A DNA stretch of 8,164 bases from Verrucomicrobiota bacterium (GCA_003219095.1 QHPM01000173.1:1-8164); one strand, 5' to 3'. Positions 1 to 7,090 are shown, counted from the first letter of the stretch. Translations and numbers: made by a program. The notes: generated from the sequence alone by a model not told the origin.

Positions 1-1
1 G

Positions 2-454
2 GCGTTGCATCTTCCCGATTTTCGCGCGGGCGAGCGAACGTTTCAGTTACTCACCCAGGTGGCGGGGCGGGCTGGCCGTGGCGAAACTCCGGGGGAAGTT
101 TTCGTGCAAAGCTATACCCCGTTTTCGCCCTCGATCCAGTTTGCACGTCATCACGATTTTGCGGGCTACGTCGAACAGGAATTGGAATTTCGGGAGCGCT
201 GCGATTTTCCGCCATTCAAACACGCGGTGCTTATCACCGTTCATTCCGCGCATCAGGAGCGTGGGAAATTTTCCGCGGAAACACTGCGGCGCAAGCTGCG
301 TGAATCGCTGCCGCAAGAATTTATGGTGGCCGAGGCGGCGCCGGCGCCGCTGGAAAAACTTTCAGGACAATATCGTTTTCACATTCTATTGCGTGGCAGC
401 GCGATCATGCGATTGAGCCGGCTGATTCGATGTGGCCGTGGCGGTGGATGTTGA
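2..454 (+). CDS. priA: Primosomal protein N' (PriA helicase), C-terminal part, 3' end frameshifted
   Basis: PriA is the superfamily 2 DNA helicase that reloads the replisome at stalled forks. Only its C-terminal ~150 residues lie in the window; the gene enters from the left edge. LPDFRAGERTFQLLTQVAGRAGRG is the helicase motif V/VI region, with the arginine-rich QVAGRAGR motif. It is followed by the PriA-specific part with YVEQELEFRERCDFPPF and the C-terminal domain (GQYRFHILLR...RLSRLIR). As read, the frame then runs into CGRGGGC and stops at 452-454. The normal family ending, DVAVAVDVDPYQLL followed by TAA, is present in another frame at 429-473. About ten residues usually found between LIR and this tail also seem to be missing. 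A small out-of-frame deletion or a sequence error is therefore likely. The gene converges with the lysR-type gene, about 20 bp away. Confidence 0.93.
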   Translation, partial: ALHLPDFRAGERTFQLLTQVAGRAGRGETPGEVFVQSYTPFSPSIQFARHHDFAGYVEQELEFRERCDFPPFKHAVLITVHSAHQERGKFSAETLRRKLRESLPQEFMVAEAAPAPLEKLSGQYRFHILLRGSAIMRLSRLIRCGRGGGC

Positions 455-473
455 TCCGTATCAATTGCTGTAA
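424..473 (+). other. Frame break at the 3' end of priA; true tail in another frame
   Basis: Upstream of 428 the PriA frame reads RLSRLIR. From 429 a different frame reads DVAVAVDVDPYQLL and ends at TAA 471-473, which matches the usual PriA C terminus. The switch is +1 relative to the upstream frame. Because the family normally has roughly ten more residues here, I infer a short deletion whose length is not a multiple of three. I see no slippery sequence or downstream stem that would suggest programmed frameshifting. Confidence 0.8.
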
Positions 474-491
474 ATTAAAAAGAGTGCCGGT

Positions 492-1403
492 TTAGGAATG
501 AGATTTGCCAATGATTTTAGGGACGGCGATCTTGGTGAGTTGAGTAAAATCGGCCACGGCGGTGTTTGTCGGCGAATCGCTTAGACGCAGTAATCCGATT
601 TCCAAGCCGAGCTGTTTTCCGCGCAGCGGCACTGCTTTCAAGCGTTCCCTTCCGCATAGTGCGATCTTCGGCATCACTGCAGCCGCGCGCAACGGTGCGA
701 GCGAACGAAGCAGCGTCTCGATGGCGTTAATCTCCGCCACCGTTCGCGGGCGAACCTGATGTCTGCGGCAAATTTCGTCGGTCATCCGTCGCATGACGAA
801 GCTATCGGGCAGCTGCAAGAGCCGTTGCTGATGTAACTCGGAAAAATCGACGATGCGCCGTTTCGCCCACGGATGTTTTGCGGGAACGATTAAGGCGAAC
901 TCGTCCGTACATAACCGTTCGTAGAGAAGATTGGGGGAATGCCGCGTGATAAATCCGAGGCCGACATCCATGCGACCTTCTTCCAACGCGGTCTCAATTT
1001 CGGTGGATGAAATTTCTTCCACGATAAGGCTAATGCCGGGATGATCTTTGGCGAACAATCCCATGAGATGCGGCATTAGCGGCACATTGAGGATGGGAAC
1101 GACGCCGACATGAAGGATGCCACGCGATTGTCCTGGTTCGCTGCCAAGTTCCTGAAGGCAATTTTCCAGTTGGCGCAGGAGTGAGCGGGCGTGCTCGCGA
1201 AAGATCAATCCGTTAGGGGTCAGCAAAATCCTTTTCCCGCGGCGTTGGAAAAGCGAAACGCGAAGGCCGGTCTCGAGATCGCGCACTTGTTGGGAGACGC
1301 TTGGCTGTGAAATGCCGAGTCGATCGGCAGCACGACTGAAGCTGCCCGCTTCGGCCACGGCGAGAAAATAACGCAAATGGCGCACTTCAACGGGATCATG
1401 CAT
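492..1403 (-). CDS. LysR-family transcriptional regulator (CynR-like)
   Basis: This 303-residue protein has the standard LysR layout. A winged helix-turn-helix spans about residues 6-65 (VRHLRYFLAVAEAGSFSRAA, then ISQPSVSQQVRDLE and LFQR...LTPNG). A linker helix follows, then a periplasmic-binding-protein-like effector domain at about 93-296 (GILHVGVVPILN..., DVGLGF, FALIVPAKHPWA). Order and motifs resemble CynR, the cyanate-responsive activator, but the effector cannot be deduced. It is divergent from the ABC transporter unit, with under 100 bp between start codons and a LysR-type dyad at 1474-1494, so it probably controls that unit and itself. The ATG at 1401-1403 gives full family length. 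No good ribosome site is visible before it, and an in-frame GTG five codons further in (VRHLRYF) is a possible alternative start. Confidence 0.93.
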   Translation of the reverse strand: MHDPVEVRHLRYFLAVAEAGSFSRAADRLGISQPSVSQQVRDLETGLRVSLFQRRGKRILLTPNGLIFREHARSLLRQLENCLQELGSEPGQSRGILHVGVVPILNVPLMPHLMGLFAKDHPGISLIVEEISSTEIETALEEGRMDVGLGFITRHSPNLLYERLCTDEFALIVPAKHPWAKRRIVDFSELHQQRLLQLPDSFVMRRMTDEICRRHQVRPRTVAEINAIETLLRSLAPLRAAAVMPKIALCGRERLKAVPLRGKQLGLEIGLLRLSDSPTNTAVADFTQLTKIAVPKIIGKSHS

Positions 1404-1473
1404 AAAGACAATGCATCTTGTCGGACGGCAGGGAAAAATGCAATTGACTGGACATCGAGGGCCACTGGAGGCA

Positions 1474-1494
1474 CTATTTGCTTATAGGAAATAG
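1474..1494. promoter_or_regulatory. LysR-type operator (21-bp dyad)
   Basis: Arms CTATTT (1474-1479) and AAATAG (1489-1494) are perfect inverted repeats. In the 9-bp centre two further pairs are symmetric, so 8 of 10 position pairs match. The core fits the LysR consensus T-N11-A (T1478 to A1490). It lies between the divergent lysR-type gene and the binding-protein gene, where such regulators bind. It touches the AGGA ribosome site and ends two bases before the ATG at 1497. That position would suit control of the lysR gene, or a downstream translation start at 1527. Confidence 0.6.
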
Positions 1495-1496
1495 TT

Positions 1497-2577
1497 ATGA
1501 CTCTATTTCTGAAACCTTTATTCAAAATGAAGCCGATAAAACTCCTCACCATTTTCCTCACCCTCACCGCCGTCAGTCTGGCCGGCTGCAAAAAAAATTC
1601 CGCGGGCAGTCTTGCCTCCAACAAAGTGCGCGTCGGCTACATCGGACTAACCTGTGAAGCGCCGATTTTACCGCGGTCGAGAAAGGCTTGGATTCGATAT
1701 CACCCATCACTTGGTAATGTACTTCCTCAAGCCGATCGAACAGGGCCTGGATGTGAAGTTCACGGGCGGAATCCATCGCGGATGTTTGCGGGTGCAGGCG
1801 GGAGTGAACAGCAGCATCAGCAAAATTCAGGATCTGCGCGGCAAACGCATCGGCGTGCCGGGAATGGGAACACCGCCATTCATCTTCGCAAATCGCGTGC
1901 TGGGCGCGAATGGAATTGATCCAGGCAAGGAAATCACCTGGCGGGTTTTTCCGGCCGGAGAACTGGGCCTCGCGCTCGATAAGGGCGAAGTGGACGCGGT
2001 GGCTGATTCGGAACCGATCGGCAGCCTTTTGCTTGCGCAAGGGAAGGTAAAAAATGTGGCGGACCAGGCGAAAGATCCGCCTTACAAAGATGAGTATTGC
2101 TGCGCGGTGATCGTGAGTGGAAAATTTCTTGCCGCCAATCCCAAAGCTACGGCCGCCGCAACACGGGCGTTATTGAAAGCGGCGAAGTGGGTGGAAGCGA
2201 ATCCAGCCGCCGCGGCGCGTTTGTCGGTCGAGAAAAAATATCTCGCCTCCAATCCTGAACTGAACACCGTCGCGATTTCGCACTTGCGTTATGTGCCGAG
2301 TGTTTCCGGTGCAGACGATGCGGTAAAATCAGCCGCCGCCGAAATGAAAACGGCCGGCATGCTCAGTCCATCGACGAATGTTGCAGAACTGGCGAAGCGC
2401 GCTTTTGTGCATCTCGACGGAGTTTCGGATGAATGGCTCAATAGCGTGCAGGTCGAACGAGTCGCTGGCGGTCAGGTGCCGCCCGACCAGGATATCCGGC
2501 TATTTGCTGAATTGATTCTGTCCGACACCGAGGAGTCATGCTGCAAGGCCAGGAAATCTCTCGCAGCGAAAAAGTGA
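1497..2577 (+). pseudogene. ABC transporter substrate-binding lipoprotein (SsuA/TauA/NrtA-like), frameshifted
   Basis: The gene would encode the periplasmic receptor of the ABC importer made by the next two genes. The 5' part (1497-1667) gives a lipoprotein signal: a lysine-rich start, hydrophobic LLTIFLTLTAVS, lipobox LAGC with Cys31, then KVRVGYIGLTCEAPI. The frame is then lost. FTAVEKG follows in another frame, and from 1690 a third frame runs 295 residues to the stop: FDITHHLVMYFLKPIEQGLDV, GKRIGVPGMG, ALDKGEVDAVADSEPIG, YKDEYCCAV, LSVEKKYLASN. The order and motifs match NMT1/NitT-TauT-type binding proteins. About two dozen residues between EKG and FDITHH appear deleted. Start: AGGA at 1486-1489 favours ATG 1497; ATG 1527 is an alternative that keeps the lipobox. 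As written the product could not be exported whole. Its end overlaps the permease gene by 40 bp. Confidence 0.85.
1665..1692 (+). other. Double lesion in the binding-protein gene
   Basis: Two frame changes lie within about 25 bp. First, ATTTTACC at 1665-1672 would read I-F-T with one more T in the TTTT run (1666-1669), giving the expected EAPIFTAVEKG. Second, at about 1687-1690 the sequence jumps from EKG to GFDITHH. Related proteins have roughly 24 more residues here, so about 70 bp seem lost. Both inferences rest on remembered family alignments. Confidence 0.7.
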
Positions 2578-3602
2578 CTGGTCGCGGCACGGACGCGCCA
2601 GAGGACGCTTCGGTGCAAATCCTGGATGCGGCTGCAAGCAGCGCGATTGCTGCCGACAGAGCGCCGCGGCACGCGTTGTTAGCTGTGCCCCTCGCGGCAG
2701 CGGTTACGCTCGGCGTTCATCTGGTCGTTTCGAAAAAAGAACCGCTGGACGAGAGCCGCTCCTATACGATTTTTCTCACCCTCTTTTTCGCTGGCGCGAT
2801 TGCGGCCGCGCTAACGCAATGGCGCTGGCCTGCTGTCCGAGCAAGGATGCGCGGCCTCCGCCCCCTCTTTACGGCGTCGGTTCTGCTGCTTTGCGGATGG
2901 GAGCTGATCACCTCCGGCTTGCGTTTGCTGCCACTCCCCTATTTCCCGAGCCCGGGTGGCGTCCTGCAAAGCATGATCAATGACCGCGCCCTGCTGTTCG
3001 ACAGCACGTGGCATTCACTCGTTCTCTTGCTGGGTGGATATGGACTCGGCGTCGCCTCGGGTTTCATCACTGGTGTTTGCATCGGCTGGTCGAAGCCAGT
3101 TCGCTATTGGGGAATGCCGTTGCTGAAAGTCGTCGGTCCAATTCCCGCCACCGCCTGGATTCCACTGGCCATGGTTGTTTCGCCGTCCGCTGTTTTCTCG
3201 GCGGCAGCGCTGATCGCGCTCGCGGTCTGGTTTCCAGTGACAATGCTAACCGCTTCCGGCATCTCGAACACGCGCACTTCCTACCTCGATGTCGCGCGGA
3301 CGTTGGGAGCCGGACCGCGCTATTTGATTTTCCGTGTTGCTATTCCGGCCGCGCTCCCGAGCATTTTCGTTGGGCTGTTCATGGGCCTCGGCGCGTCGTT
3401 TCTCACTCTGGTCGTGGCTGAGAGCGTGGGCGTAAAATCAGGTTTAGGCTGGTATGTCAGTTGGGCGCAAGGCTGGGCTGAATATGGGAAGGTTTACGCC
3501 TCGCTTGTTATCATGGCCGCCTTCTTTTCCACCATCATGACGTTGCTCTTCAAATTGCGCGACCGCGTGCTGGTCTGGCAAAAAGGAATGATCAAGTGGT
3601 AG
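2538..3602 (+). CDS. ABC transporter permease (SsuC/TauC/NrtB-like) with extended N terminus
   Basis: This is the inner-membrane channel subunit of the importer, 354 residues. The BPD_transp_1 core occupies about residues 150-345. It holds the EAA loop that contacts the ATPase, ARTLGAGPRYLIFRVAIPAA at 253-272 followed by LPS, plus PIPATAWIPLAMV and the late helix LVVAESVGVKSGLGW, all typical of the sulfonate/taurine/nitrate group. The family core is usually about 250-280 residues. Here some 110 extra N-terminal residues include two additional hydrophobic segments at about 45-63 and 75-93, with a further helix at 108-127. The ATG at 2538 has GAGG about 5 nt upstream and overlaps the end of the binding-protein gene, which suggests translational coupling. 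The ATPase start overlaps its stop. No lesion is visible. Confidence 0.93.
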   Translation: MLQGQEISRSEKVTGRGTDAPEDASVQILDAAASSAIAADRAPRHALLAVPLAAAVTLGVHLVVSKKEPLDESRSYTIFLTLFFAGAIAAALTQWRWPAVRARMRGLRPLFTASVLLLCGWELITSGLRLLPLPYFPSPGGVLQSMINDRALLFDSTWHSLVLLLGGYGLGVASGFITGVCIGWSKPVRYWGMPLLKVVGPIPATAWIPLAMVVSPSAVFSAAALIALAVWFPVTMLTASGISNTRTSYLDVARTLGAGPRYLIFRVAIPAALPSIFVGLFMGLGASFLTLVVAESVGVKSGLGWYVSWAQGWAEYGKVYASLVIMAAFFSTIMTLLFKLRDRVLVWQKGMIKW

Positions 3603-4393
3603 CCCCCGCCCTTCGTCTGCGCGAGGTGGCGAAAAGTTTTCCCGCGGCCGATGATCGCCAAAGGCAATGCCTGGTGCTCGACGCCATCTCAATCTCGCTC
3701 GACGTCGGCGAGCTGGTTTCCCTGGTGGGACCCAGCGGTTGCGGAAAATCCACTCTCCTGCGACTCATCGCCGGACTCGATGTTCCGGATTCCGGAGAAC
3801 TGATGATTGGCGCCGAACCAATTACTGGTCCAAATGCCGAGCGCGGCCTCGTTTTCCAAGATCCAAATTTGTTCCCCTGGCTCAGCGTCCGGCGCAACAT
3901 CGAAGTGGGCCTGCTCGCCCGCGGGCAACTGCGCGAGAAACGCGGCGAGGTGGAAGAATTCATGCGTCTGGTCGGACTGGAAACCTTCGCCGATGCGTAC
4001 CCCCATCATCTTTCGGGCGGAATGGCACAGCGCGTTGCTCTGGCCCGCGCCCTGATTAATCATCCCAAAATTCTGCTCCTCGATGAACCGCTCGGCGCGC
4101 TGGACGCTTTTACGCGTATGCGAATGCAGGATGAAGTGTTGCGTCTGTGGCAGAGCCGCCGCACCACCATGCTTCTTGTCACCCACGACATAGACGAAGC
4201 GATTTATATGAGCGACCGCATCATCATCATGACGCAACGGCCCGGAACGATTGATCAAATCATTCAGGTGCCGCTTGATCGGCCGCGCGATCGCAGCAGC
4301 TCCGATTTTCTACGCCTGCGCGGCCAGATCCTCGAACTCCTTCACTTCGCTGGAAACGAGACTTCGCTCGAGGGCCGGACTCCAATCCGTTAG
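3596..4393 (+). CDS. ABC transporter ATP-binding protein (SsuB/TauB/NrtD-like)
   Basis: This 265-residue ATPase drives the importer from the cytoplasmic face. All motifs are present: Walker A GPSGCGKST at 45-53, Q-loop FQD at 87-89 followed by PNLFPWLSVRRNI (typical of the sulfonate/taurine/nitrate subgroup), signature LSGGM at 139-143, Walker B ILLLDEP at 159-165, D-loop LGALD and switch histidine H197 in VTHD. The C-terminal PGTIDQII...PRDR segment is also usual for the subgroup. The start is GTG at 3596, overlapping the permease stop by 7 bp. AAGGA lies 8 nt upstream, and no ATG in this frame fits as well. The sulfotransferase ATG follows the stop by 4 nt, so all are probably read from one transcript. 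Confidence 0.96.
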   Translation: MVAPALRLREVAKSFPAADDRQRQCLVLDAISISLDVGELVSLVGPSGCGKSTLLRLIAGLDVPDSGELMIGAEPITGPNAERGLVFQDPNLFPWLSVRRNIEVGLLARGQLREKRGEVEEFMRLVGLETFADAYPHHLSGGMAQRVALARALINHPKILLLDEPLGALDAFTRMRMQDEVLRLWQSRRTTMLLVTHDIDEAIYMSDRIIIMTQRPGTIDQIIQVPLDRPRDRSSSDFLRLRGQILELLHFAGNETSLEGRTPIR

Positions 4394-4397
4394 CGCA

Positions 4398-5156
4398 ATG
4401 TTCGGCTTCGGGAAACGCCAGGTCGAGAAACTCGATTTTCTTGTTGCCGGCGCGCAAAAGTCGGGGACAACGGCACTCAATTACTACTTAAAGCGTCATC
4501 GCCGCATTGCGCTCCCGGTAAAGAAAGAGCTGCATTTTTTCGACAATGACGAGTTGTTTGCCGGCGGCAATGTGTCCTATGACCCGCTGCACGAAATGTT
4601 CCGACCGGCACGTGCCGGTAGTATCGTGGGCGAGAACACTCCGATTTATCTTTATTGGCGGCCGGCCCTGCCTCGAATCCGGGATTACAACCCGGCGATG
4701 AAATTCATCGTCATTTTGCGTAATCCGATCGAACGCGCGTTCTCGCAATGGAACATGCAACGAACGCGCGGAATCGAGCCACTTGATTTCCTGGACGCGG
4801 TCGGAGCAGAGCCGCGGCGGATCGCCGAGTCTGCACCGAAGCAATTGCGAAAATTTTCCTATGTCGACCGTGGCCGTTACGCCGAACAATTGGAACGCGC
4901 CTTCCGGTTGTTTCCGCGGGAGCGATTTCTCATCATTAAATATGAAGAATTTCGTGCGCGTCAGGGTGAAGTCGTCGAGGTGGTTTTCCGCTTTTTGAAC
5001 CTTTCGCCTCCACGATTTCGCGCCGTCGAAGCTCACGATATTCCCTACTCGCGCAAAATTCGCGATGAAGAACGAGCAGCGGTCAGGGAGATTTTGCAGA
5101 GCGACATCGGCCGGCTCGAAGCGCTACTGGCCTGGGATTGCTCCGATTGGCGCTAG
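4398..5156 (+). CDS. PAPS-dependent sulfotransferase
   Basis: The protein (252 residues) belongs to the sulfotransferase family that moves sulfate from 3'-phosphoadenylyl sulfate to hydroxyl or amino groups. The 5'-phosphosulfate loop is AGAQKSGTTAL at 17-27. KKELHFFD at 42-49 and VGENTPIYLY at 77-86 are typical of the heparan-sulfotransferase-like branch. The 3'-phosphate site is ILRNPIERAFSQW at 106-118, with Arg108 and Ser116. The C-terminal LLAWDCSDWR is the usual family ending, so it looks full length. No signal peptide or membrane helix is seen, so it should act in the cytoplasm. ATG 4398 is chosen because homology begins right after it and it lies 4 nt past the ATPase stop; an upstream TTG at 4251 would run inside the ATPase gene. 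No ribosome site is obvious, which points to coupling. The acceptor is unknown. Confidence 0.9.
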   Translation: MFGFGKRQVEKLDFLVAGAQKSGTTALNYYLKRHRRIALPVKKELHFFDNDELFAGGNVSYDPLHEMFRPARAGSIVGENTPIYLYWRPALPRIRDYNPAMKFIVILRNPIERAFSQWNMQRTRGIEPLDFLDAVGAEPRRIAESAPKQLRKFSYVDRGRYAEQLERAFRLFPRERFLIIKYEEFRARQGEVVEVVFRFLNLSPPRFRAVEAHDIPYSRKIRDEERAAVREILQSDIGRLEALLAWDCSDWR

Positions 5157-5194
5157 AGATCGCCACTTTATGCGGGATGAGTCTCGGCGTTTGC

Positions 5195-5240
5195 GAGTTA
5201 ACATTTGAGTGTCGCATATGCAACACTTCAATATTAACTC
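5195..5240. terminator. 46-bp imperfect palindrome between convergent genes, possible bidirectional terminator
   Basis: Two 23-bp arms (5195-5217 and 5218-5240) meet without a spacer at GCATATGC. The outer ends are GAGTTAA and TTAACTC, and 19 of 23 positions pair. In the leftward transcript two mismatches become G-U pairs, so it folds better there. The palindrome begins at the stop codon of the leftward TMTC-like gene. Rightward, AATTTT follows (5241-5246), a weak U-tract for the sulfotransferase transcript. A terminator is the simplest reading. The low GC and absent loop also allow a protein-binding site. Confidence 0.5.
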
Positions 5241-7083
5241 AATTTTCCGGGCTGACTTTCACGTGCAGCGTTCGCTGCTGGCGGAACAGTTCGATGCAGC
5301 GATCGAGCTCACTGACCAGTTCCGAGTTGCCGGTTGCTCGCACGAGCTCCTTGGCGTGTTCTGCGGCTGAGATTGCGTCGGCGAATTGGCCGTTCTCGGC
5401 ATAGGCTGCTGCCAGGGTGCGATATACCAGCGGATTGTTTCCGCCCGGCACGCTGATCGCGCGCTTCGCGTAGGCGACAGCTTTGGCTCCATCACGTAAA
5501 GTTGAATCGGGCGAAGTCGCGAGAATCCATCCTAGATTATTTGCGGCGTTGCCATTATCTGGATCAAACGCAAGCGTTTGTTGCCATTGTTCGATGGCCT
5601 CGCGAGTGCGTCCGATACCGGCCAGGGCGGTGCCAAGATAATTACGCGCGTCCGTATTATCCGGCTGAATTTCGAGGCTTCTCTGCCAGTGTTCGATCGC
5701 TTCATCGATTTTGCCTTGTCGCGACAAAGCAACGGCCAGCCCATAGTGGGCTGCCGCATTGCCGCCGCGCAGGGCAAGGGCCTGGCGATAGTGAGTGATT
5801 GCATCGTCTGCCTGACCGCGCACCACTTCTATCCCGGCGAGTCCGGCAAGTGCGACGTCGTTTTCGGGCGATAGACTAAGCGTATAACTCCAAAGTGATT
5901 CGGTATCGCGCCATTGGGTAGTCTGGCGGTAGCTTAGGAAGCTTAGTGTCCCTATTAGTGCCACCGACGCCGGCGCCAATACAATCGCCCGCGCTCGCCA
6001 AATCGATGTGAGATCGCGTATCGCCCATACCACTGCCATGATAACCCCGATCTGCGGCAGATAAGTGTACCGATCAGCGCGGCCTTGTAACCCTACCTGA
6101 ACTACCCCGATAACTGGAAGTAACATTACGACATACCAAAGCCAGCCGACTAATAAAAACCGTAGTTTACGGCGCAAAAGAAACACGGCGACTGTAATTC
6201 CAACCAACAAAATGATGGCGCCAACTATTTCCCAAGTGGCGAGTCGCGCCTCCGGATGAACATAGAATGGGACTAGATCGACTGGCCAGAACATTTGTCG
6301 CAGATAGTTGACGTAACTGACGAGTGCGTTGTTGATACGCCACGCCAGGGGAAGCTGCTCAGCAGTCCCGATCGCCAGCCGCTGCGCAATTAACGTCGCG
6401 GTGCACGATCCAAGTGCCAGAATAATCAGTGGAACTTTCTCAAGAATCACTTTCCACAGGCCTTGTTTCTCGAACCGACGAAATGGCCAATAGTCCAACA
6501 ACAATAATACTATCGGCGTCGTCACCAACATTGGTTTCGACATTAAACCAAATGTAAAACAGGCCGCGACAAGGGCCATCCGTTGCCATCTCGGCGCGCG
6601 GACATATCTCACGTATGCCACTAAAGTCAGCATGAAAAAGACGCCGCTCAGCACATCTTTCCGCTCCGAAATCCAGGCCACGGATTCAACCCGCAGTGGA
6701 TGAATGGCGAAGATCGCTGCGGTAATCGCACTCGCCCAAAGGGCATCGGTCGAGTGCCACAGAAACGCAAACAGGAGTAGTGCCGCCACCGTATGCAAAC
6801 CGACATTGACCAAATGATGCTGGCCAGCATTCAACCCGAAAAACTGGCAATCGATCATGTGCGAAATCGACGTTAACGGATGCCAGTTTTGCGCATGAAT
6901 ATGGGTAAAAGCCCAGACTATGCCGCGGGCGTTCAGTCCGGCCCGGATATTCGGGTTTTCGAAAACGTAAGAGCCATCGTCGTAGTTAACGAAACTGAAG
7001 TGCGCGGTCTGGAAGAAGACGAGCGCAACCAGTCCGGCCAGGCCGAGATAAATGGCGACGAGTCGAGTAGTTCGACTACTCAT
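5239..7083 (-). CDS. TMTC-like GT-C membrane glycosyltransferase with C-terminal TPRs
   Basis: This 614-residue protein has about ten hydrophobic segments over residues 8-390, followed by four to five tetratricopeptide repeats at about 410-585 (e.g. DDAITHYRQALALRGGNAAAHYGLAVALSRQGKIDEAIEHWQRSL). The first outward loop has NYDDGSYVFEN with the acidic pair at 35-36, the usual GT-C catalytic or metal position. IHPLRVESVAWISERKDVLSG (about 127-146) and the GRADRYTYLPQIG segment are hallmarks of the TMTC/PMT-like family. Animal TMTC proteins are O-mannosyltransferases using lipid-phosphate mannose. By analogy this enzyme would glycosylate something outside the membrane, with TPRs binding the acceptor; the sugar and target are unknown. 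ATG 7083 is preferred over the adjacent TTG at 7086, because AGGA then sits 5 nt upstream. That ribosome site overlaps the GT2 stop codon, implying coupling. Confidence 0.9.
   Translation of the reverse strand: MSSRTTRLVAIYLGLAGLVALVFFQTAHFSFVNYDDGSYVFENPNIRAGLNARGIVWAFTHIHAQNWHPLTSISHMIDCQFFGLNAGQHHLVNVGLHTVAALLLFAFLWHSTDALWASAITAAIFAIHPLRVESVAWISERKDVLSGVFFMLTLVAYVRYVRAPRWQRMALVAACFTFGLMSKPMLVTTPIVLLLLDYWPFRRFEKQGLWKVILEKVPLIILALGSCTATLIAQRLAIGTAEQLPLAWRINNALVSYVNYLRQMFWPVDLVPFYVHPEARLATWEIVGAIILLVGITVAVFLLRRKLRFLLVGWLWYVVMLLPVIGVVQVGLQGRADRYTYLPQIGVIMAVVWAIRDLTSIWRARAIVLAPASVALIGTLSFLSYRQTTQWRDTESLWSYTLSLSPENDVALAGLAGIEVVRGQADDAITHYRQALALRGGNAAAHYGLAVALSRQGKIDEAIEHWQRSLEIQPDNTDARNYLGTALAGIGRTREAIEQWQQTLAFDPDNGNAANNLGWILATSPDSTLRDGAKAVAYAKRAISVPGGNNPLVYRTLAAAYAENGQFADAISAAEHAKELVRATGNSELVSELDRCIELFRQQRTLHVKVSPEN
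7065..7081 (-). promoter_or_regulatory. Hairpin directly at the TMTC-like start codon
   Basis: In the leftward mRNA the last base of the ATG begins a perfect 7-bp stem, GAGTAGT/ACTACTC, closed by a 3-base loop. It covers codons 2-6. It could slow initiation unless ribosomes arrive from the GT2 gene just upstream. It may also be chance in the Ser-Ser-Arg-Thr-Thr codons. Confidence 0.3.
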
Positions 7084-7090
7084 CAACTTC

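Noticed and set aside
451..464. TTGAT/ATCAA hairpin as a terminator between priA and the lysR-type gene
   Set aside because: It lies within the conserved PriA tail codons, has only 5-bp arms and is not followed by a clear T-run.
1654..1692. Programmed frameshifting to rescue the binding protein
   Set aside because: Two shifts would be needed and a block of conserved residues is missing; no slippery heptamer with a following structure is seen.
1573..2040. Long antisense open frame opposite the binding-protein gene
   Set aside because: No recognisable protein features; the sense strand carries clear family motifs over the same span.
3689..4258. 189-codon antisense open frame opposite the ATPase gene
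   Set aside because: A shadow of a GC-rich coding strand; the sense strand holds every ABC ATPase motif.
4251..4397. In-frame upstream extension of the sulfotransferase
   Set aside because: It lies inside the ATPase gene in another frame and has no sulfotransferase similarity; ATG 4398 fits family length and spacing.
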